DNA of 11,983 bases from Sphingomonadaceae bacterium (lineage in GTDB: Bacteria > Pseudomonadota > Alphaproteobacteria > Sphingomonadales > Sphingomonadaceae), in assembly GCA_947442095.1 (NCBI GenBank), contig CANEVG010000068.1:1-11983 (forward strand), read 5' to 3'. Below the pieces are notes generated by a model. The model was not told the origin of the DNA. It did not search any database and saw only the letters and a program-made list of their open reading frames with translations. Shown piece after piece: positions 6,878-11,983 of the stretch (positions are counted from its first letter, which is position 1; every line of letters starts with the position of its first letter). Both the position numbers and the translations under genes were made by a program.

Positions 6878-7935
6878 ACGCGCCGTTCCGTCCCGCCCTG
6901 TTGGCCGTCCGCCTTGCCGATCCGGGCGACCACTGCGCCATAGCGCGCTTCGTCGCCGAGGCCGACGGCGCAACGCCGTTCCACCGTTTGGAGTGGCTGG
7001 ATGCTGTAACCCGCGCGACAGGCCACAAGGGGCATGTGCTGGTGGCCGAACGGGGCTGCGATATTGCGGCGCTGCTCCCGCTCCATGCGGCGCACTCGCC
7101 CCTGTTTGGACGCGCGCTGGTCTCGACCGGCTTTGCGGTCGGCGGCGGTATTCTGGGTAATGCCGATGCAGCGCCCTATCTCTTCTCGGCGGCCAGCGAA
7201 CTGGCCCGGCGGCTTAGCTGCACGGCCATCGAGCTGCGCGGCGGTGTTATGCCACAAGATGAGCTTTGGCATGTAAAGCATGACAGCCACGCAGGTTTTG
7301 TTACTGTTCTTGCTGCCGACGACGAGGCACAGCTCACGGCAATCCCGCGCAAGCAACGCGCCGAAGTGCGCAAGGGCCTCGCCAACGCCATGGAAGTGCG
7401 CATCGGGCGCGGCGAGGCTGACCGGGCGATGCATTACGCTGTCTACGCCGAATCCGTGCGCAATCTCGGCACGCCGGTGTTCCCGCGCGCGCTGTTTGCC
7501 GCTGTGCTCGCTGCCTTTGGCGATGACGCCGATATCCTGACCGTACACCATGAAGGCCAGCCTGTGGCCAGCGTGCTGAGCCTCTACCATCGCGGCGTGG
7601 TCATGCCCTACTGGGGCGGCGGGGTGCGTGCCGCGCGGGCCCTGCGCGCCAACGACGTGATGTACTATGCGCTGATGTGCCACGCCCGAACGCGCGGCTG
7701 CCAACGGTTCGATTTCGGCCGTTCCAAGACCAATACCGGCGCCTATCATTTCAAGCGGAACTGGGGGCTCGAGCCGCAACCGCTTGCTTATGCCACTTGG
7801 ACGGCCGATGGCGCTGCGCCGCGCGACGTGAACCCGCTCAGCCCGCGCTACAAGGCCAAGATCGCGCTGTGGCAGAAGCTGCCGCTGCCCGTCGCCAACC
7901 GGCTCGGCCCACTGATCGCCCAAGGTCTTGCATGA
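6874..7935 (+). CDS. FemAB-like protein, XrtA/PEP-CTERM-associated (GNAT fold)
   Basis: The 353-residue protein has two GNAT-like halves of the FemAB/Acetyltransf_6 type. FemAB proteins transfer aminoacyl groups from tRNA, and related GNAT proteins transfer acyl groups; which donor is used here cannot be read from sequence. Family signatures seen are IPRKQRAEVRKG at 157-168, NLGTPVFP at 197-204, MPYWGGG at 244-250 and FDFGRSKTNTGAYHFKRNWG at 279-298. No signal peptide or membrane helix is evident, so it should act in the cytoplasm. GAAGG at 6860-6864 lies nine bases before the ATG, and the start overlaps the deacetylase stop (ATGA), implying translational coupling. A deacetylase could supply a free amine and this protein could acylate it; that link is inference. 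The family assignment is firm and the reaction is not. Confidence 0.88.
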   Translation: MNAPFRPALLAVRLADPGDHCAIARFVAEADGATPFHRLEWLDAVTRATGHKGHVLVAERGCDIAALLPLHAAHSPLFGRALVSTGFAVGGGILGNADAAPYLFSAASELARRLSCTAIELRGGVMPQDELWHVKHDSHAGFVTVLAADDEAQLTAIPRKQRAEVRKGLANAMEVRIGRGEADRAMHYAVYAESVRNLGTPVFPRALFAAVLAAFGDDADILTVHHEGQPVASVLSLYHRGVVMPYWGGGVRAARALRANDVMYYALMCHARTRGCQRFDFGRSKTNTGAYHFKRNWGLEPQPLAYATWTADGAAPRDVNPLSPRYKAKIALWQKLPLPVANRLGPLIAQGLA

Positions 7936-9173
7936 GCGAGATCCTGTTCCTTGCGCACCGTGTGCCGTTCCCGCCTGATCGCGGGGACAAGATCCGCTCG
8001 AACCACCTGCTGCGCCGGATCGCCGAGATTGCGCCGGTTCATGTCGGCGCGCTGGCCGAAGATGCGGCTGACATGGCGCAGGAAAGTGAACTTGCGGCGA
8101 TTGCCAAAAGCCATTGCCTCGTGCGCCGCTCTGCGCCGCTGCCGCTGGCTGCGCTTGCGGCACTCGGGCAGGGCAAGCCGGTCAGCCTCGCCGCATTCGC
8201 ATCGGCAAGGCTCCAGCGCTATGTCGCCAATGTGCTCGAAACCCAGCCGATTGCAGCCATTTTCGTGTTTTCGGGGCAAATGGCGCAATATGTGCCCGCC
8301 GCCTTCCGGGGCCGCGTGGTCATGGACTTCGTCGATGTCGATTCGGCCAAGTTCGAGGCTTACGCCCAGACTGGCGCCCTAGCCCGCCGCCTGCTCTATG
8401 CGCGCGAGGCACGGCTGATGCGCCGGTTCGAGGAAGCGACCGCGCGCCGTGCGACGACCAGCCTCTTCATCAGCCGCGAGGAGCGTTCGCTGTTCGAAGG
8501 CCGGCTTGGGCAGGGCACAACTCCCGATGTGCGCGCGCTCGGCAACGGGATCGATACGGTATTCTTCGATCCGGCCAAGGCGCTCCCTGCGGCAGAGTTG
8601 CATGGCTCCGGTCCGAACATCGTGTTCACCGGGCAAATGGACTACCCGCCCAATATCGAGGCGGTGGATTTGTTTGCTCGCAAGGTCATGCCGCAGGTTC
8701 TTGAAGCTCATTCCGAGGCCCGCTTCGTTATCGTTGGCCGCGCGCCAACGGCTGCTGTCCGCGCGCTGGCAGGGCTGAACGGCACCATCGTAACCGGTCC
8801 GGTGGCTGATGTGCGGCCTTGGCTGGCGGGTGCAGACATCGTCACCGCGCCGCTCATGATTGCGCGCGGCGTACAGAACAAGGTGCTGGAGGCCATGGCC
8901 ATGGCGCGGGCGGTGCTGCTGACGCCTGCTGCGGCCACTGGCATCTATGCCGCAGACGGCGAGCATTTCGCACTCGCAGCAACGCCCGGCGCCCTCGCTG
9001 CCCGCGCGCTTGCTCTTCTGGCGGACAAGCCCGCTGCCAACGCCATGGGTGCGGCAGCCCGCCGCCATGTCATCGACGAATGCGGCTGGGACCGCGTGCT
9101 GGCACCCTTGCGCGCGCTGCTCGAAGGCGCACCTGCATGTTCGGGCCGTGAAAGCCTCGGCGATGCGGCCTGA
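7932..9173 (+). CDS. Family 4 glycosyltransferase, exosortase A-associated (Stp1/sugar transferase type)
   Basis: This GT-B fold sugar transferase of 413 residues is expected to add a sugar to the growing lipid-linked repeat unit on the cytoplasmic face of the inner membrane. The N-terminal HRVPFPPDRGDKIRS (9-23) is a strong signature of the PEP-CTERM/exosortase-associated glycosyltransferases. MDFVDVDSAKF is at 131-141, the start of the C-terminal domain is VFTGQMDYPPN at 231-241, and GVQNKVLEAMAM at 313-324 is the nucleotide-sugar-binding E-containing motif of GT4 enzymes. The donor and acceptor sugars are unknown. The start is set by an ATGA overlap with the previous stop and by AAGG at 7922-7925, six bases upstream. 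The same frame is open further upstream to 7677, but that stretch lies inside the FemAB gene and lacks family similarity. The last 20 residues or so are variable. Confidence 0.92.
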   Translation: MSEILFLAHRVPFPPDRGDKIRSNHLLRRIAEIAPVHVGALAEDAADMAQESELAAIAKSHCLVRRSAPLPLAALAALGQGKPVSLAAFASARLQRYVANVLETQPIAAIFVFSGQMAQYVPAAFRGRVVMDFVDVDSAKFEAYAQTGALARRLLYAREARLMRRFEEATARRATTSLFISREERSLFEGRLGQGTTPDVRALGNGIDTVFFDPAKALPAAELHGSGPNIVFTGQMDYPPNIEAVDLFARKVMPQVLEAHSEARFVIVGRAPTAAVRALAGLNGTIVTGPVADVRPWLAGADIVTAPLMIARGVQNKVLEAMAMARAVLLTPAAATGIYAADGEHFALAATPGALAARALALLADKPAANAMGAAARRHVIDECGWDRVLAPLRALLEGAPACSGRESLGDAA

Positions 9174-10722
9174 CGCGACAGCCATGGCCACCCCTGCGGC
9201 GCTGCTGGCACGCGTGCCGGCGCACTGGCGCATACCGCTGGCACAGCTGGCTGCCGTTTGGCTTGGCCTTATCGCGCTGTTCCTCGGCGACTGGCGCGAC
9301 ATGGCCTGGCAATGGTGGGACAGTTCGACCTACAACCACATTCTGCTGATCCCGCCGATCCTTGTCTGGCTCGCCCTGCAGCGCAGCGACGAGACAGCGC
9401 GGCTGATCCCGCAAGCGTGGTGGCCGGGGCTCATCGTGGTCGCGGGCGCCGTGCTGCTATGGGTGCTGGGCGCGTTTTCCGGGCTCAACCTGGCGCGGCA
9501 ACTTGCGGTTGTCGTCATGCTGCAAGGCGCGGCACTGGCGCTGCTGGGGCCGCGCGTCGCGGCGGCGCAGCTTTTCCCGCTGGCTTACATGCTTACAATG
9601 GTGCCCTTCGGCGATGAACTGATCCCGTTCCTGCAGACCATCACGGCGAAGCTCACCATGATGCTGCTGGCCGTAACGCAGATCCCGGCCACGATCGACG
9701 GGGTCTTCATCACCACGCGTTTCGGGTATTTCGAGGTTGCAGAGGCTTGTTCGGGCGTGAAGTTCCTGATCGCAATGGTCGCGTATGGCGCACTTGTGAG
9801 CAACATTTGCTTCCAGAGCCGGGGGCGCCGGGCCGCGTTCATGGCGCTCTCGCTTCTGGTTCCCGTGCTTGCCAACGGGGTGCGCGCATGGGGCACTATT
9901 TTCATTGCGGGCAAGCGCGGCATCGCCTTTGCTGAGAGCTTTGATCACATTTTCTATGGCTGGGTGTTTTTCGCGTTGGTGATGGGTCTGGTGATGGCTG
10001 CAGGTTGGCGTTTCTTCGACCGGGCCGTGGATGCCCAGCTGGTCGATGTTGCCGCGATCGAGGTTTCGCCGCTGCTCGGCCGCCTGTCACGTTTGGAGGT
10101 GCCTTCAGGTGGAGCGCTGGGTGCCATCGCGGCGCTTGCGCTTGCGGGGATTGCCTGGAGCGGCGCTGCCAATCGTATGACGGCGCCAATGCCCGATCTC
10201 ATCGTGCTGCCCGATGTGCCCGGCTGGCAGTTGGCAAATGACGCTCCGGCGGCGGAATGGAGACCGCTGCACACCGGTGCCGATCACCGGCTAAAGGGTC
10301 GCTATACCAATGGGCAGGGGCACACCGTCGATCTGTCCTTCGCGCTTTACGCGTCGCAGGGGGATGGCAGTGAAGCGGGCGGATTTGGCGAGGGCGCCTT
10401 GCCTCTTGGCAGCCAGTGGGCGTGGGAGGCATCAGGGCCAGCCTTTGCCGATGCCAAAAGCGATGTGATACAGGCGCCCGGCCCAGTTCACCGCCTTGCC
10501 GTCACCTGGCTGCGTACCGACGGGCTGGTTAGCGGCAGCAATACCCGGCTGAAGCTTGCCAACATGCGTGATCGCCTGCTGCTGCGCGCCCGTCCTACCA
10601 TGGCTCTGATCCTTTCTGCCGAAGCCCGCGCCGGCCAGCCTCCGGAGGCCGCAATCCGGGCGTTCCTGGCTGCTACTGGGCCGGTCGATCTGTGGATGGA
10701 CCGCATGGCACGCATCCGGTAA
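9163..10722 (+). CDS. xrtA: Exosortase A fused to a C-terminal EpsI domain
   Basis: This multi-pass inner-membrane transpeptidase-like protease processes proteins with a C-terminal PEP-CTERM signal, and the EpsI part accompanies polysaccharide synthesis. It has 519 residues. About eight hydrophobic segments lie between residues 26 and 285. The catalytic set of the family is present: Cys196 in EACSGVK (194-200), Arg241 in ANGVRAWG and His262 in FDHIFYGWVFF. Another membrane segment near 316-332 leads into the EpsI (DUF3485) domain, about 340-519, with PGWQLANDAPAAEW at 353-366, RYTNGQGHTVDLSFALYASQ near 380-399 and a hydrophilic, mixed alpha/beta remainder. The start at 9163 overlaps the glycosyltransferase stop by 11 bases and has a weak GTGAAAG nine bases upstream. 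The ATG at 9184 is the alternative and has no binding site. The reading frame stays open back to 8947, but there it only shadows the glycosyltransferase. Confidence 0.93.
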   Translation: MRPDATAMATPAALLARVPAHWRIPLAQLAAVWLGLIALFLGDWRDMAWQWWDSSTYNHILLIPPILVWLALQRSDETARLIPQAWWPGLIVVAGAVLLWVLGAFSGLNLARQLAVVVMLQGAALALLGPRVAAAQLFPLAYMLTMVPFGDELIPFLQTITAKLTMMLLAVTQIPATIDGVFITTRFGYFEVAEACSGVKFLIAMVAYGALVSNICFQSRGRRAAFMALSLLVPVLANGVRAWGTIFIAGKRGIAFAESFDHIFYGWVFFALVMGLVMAAGWRFFDRAVDAQLVDVAAIEVSPLLGRLSRLEVPSGGALGAIAALALAGIAWSGAANRMTAPMPDLIVLPDVPGWQLANDAPAAEWRPLHTGADHRLKGRYTNGQGHTVDLSFALYASQGDGSEAGGFGEGALPLGSQWAWEASGPAFADAKSDVIQAPGPVHRLAVTWLRTDGLVSGSNTRLKLANMRDRLLLRARPTMALILSAEARAGQPPEAAIRAFLAATGPVDLWMDRMARIR

Positions 10723-10733
10723 GCGCTGATCGC

Positions 10734-11983
<1,250 letters not shown>

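Noticed and set aside
6751..8163. 470-codon open frame on the minus strand opposite the FemAB and glycosyltransferase genes
   Set aside because: It spans three well-supported plus-strand genes and their overlaps, has no family signature and shows Arg/Gln/Ala-rich composition typical of antisense shadow frames.
8947..9162. Upstream extension of the xrtA reading frame
   Set aside because: The extra 72 residues lie wholly within the glycosyltransferase gene and resemble frame-shifted sequence. Exosortases begin shortly before the first membrane helix, which fits 9163.

Overview
The window is one uninterrupted run of ten plus-strand genes. They form the core of an exosortase A (XrtA / EpsH) locus: polysaccharide export, chain-length control, modification and PEP-CTERM protein sorting. 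Base composition is GC-rich. The gene set, an XrtA fused to an EpsI domain and the style of the outer-membrane barrel protein point to an alphaproteobacterium, most likely a sphingomonad (Novosphingobium / Sphingomonas / Erythrobacter type). That assignment is an inference from gene content and composition, because no rRNA or other marker gene is present.

Layout. Positions 1-390 hold the 3' part of an outer-membrane polysaccharide export protein, cut by the window edge. Positions 431-1948 encode a Wzz-like chain-length determinant, and 1965-2939 a cytoplasmic BY-type tyrosine autokinase; the two together are equivalent to a split Wzc. Positions 2942-4675 encode a secreted, barrel-like outer-membrane protein, and 4690-5925 an ExeA-like AAA ATPase of the XrtA-associated type. 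Then come three enzymes or transferases: a DUF3473-type polysaccharide deacetylase (5972-6877), a FemAB/GNAT-fold protein (6874-7935) and a GT4 glycosyltransferase (7932-9173). Next is exosortase A with a C-terminal EpsI domain (9163-10722). Last is an AsnB-like glutamine amidotransferase (10734 onward), cut by the right edge.

Gene spacing is tight throughout. Three junctions overlap (6874-6877, 7932-7935, 9163-9173), and no intergenic gap exceeds 46 bases. I see no convincing internal promoter or terminator, so the region is probably one transcription unit that starts before and continues past the window. No RNA gene, insertion sequence, CRISPR array or other mobile element was seen, and no stretch longer than 46 bases lacks a gene.

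How the genes probably work together (family knowledge plus inference): the glycosyltransferase helps build a repeat unit, and the deacetylase, FemAB protein and amidotransferase are candidates for modifying the sugar or its precursors. The chain-length determinant and kinase would control polymerisation and export, and the export protein with the barrel protein would form or support the outer-membrane exit. XrtA-EpsI would process PEP-CTERM proteins encoded elsewhere. The system type is known. The less-described points are a 14-codon mini-ORF that exactly bridges the first two genes, a coiled-coil extension on the ATPase, a lone cysteine pair in the barrel protein, and the tight coupling of deacetylase and FemAB genes.
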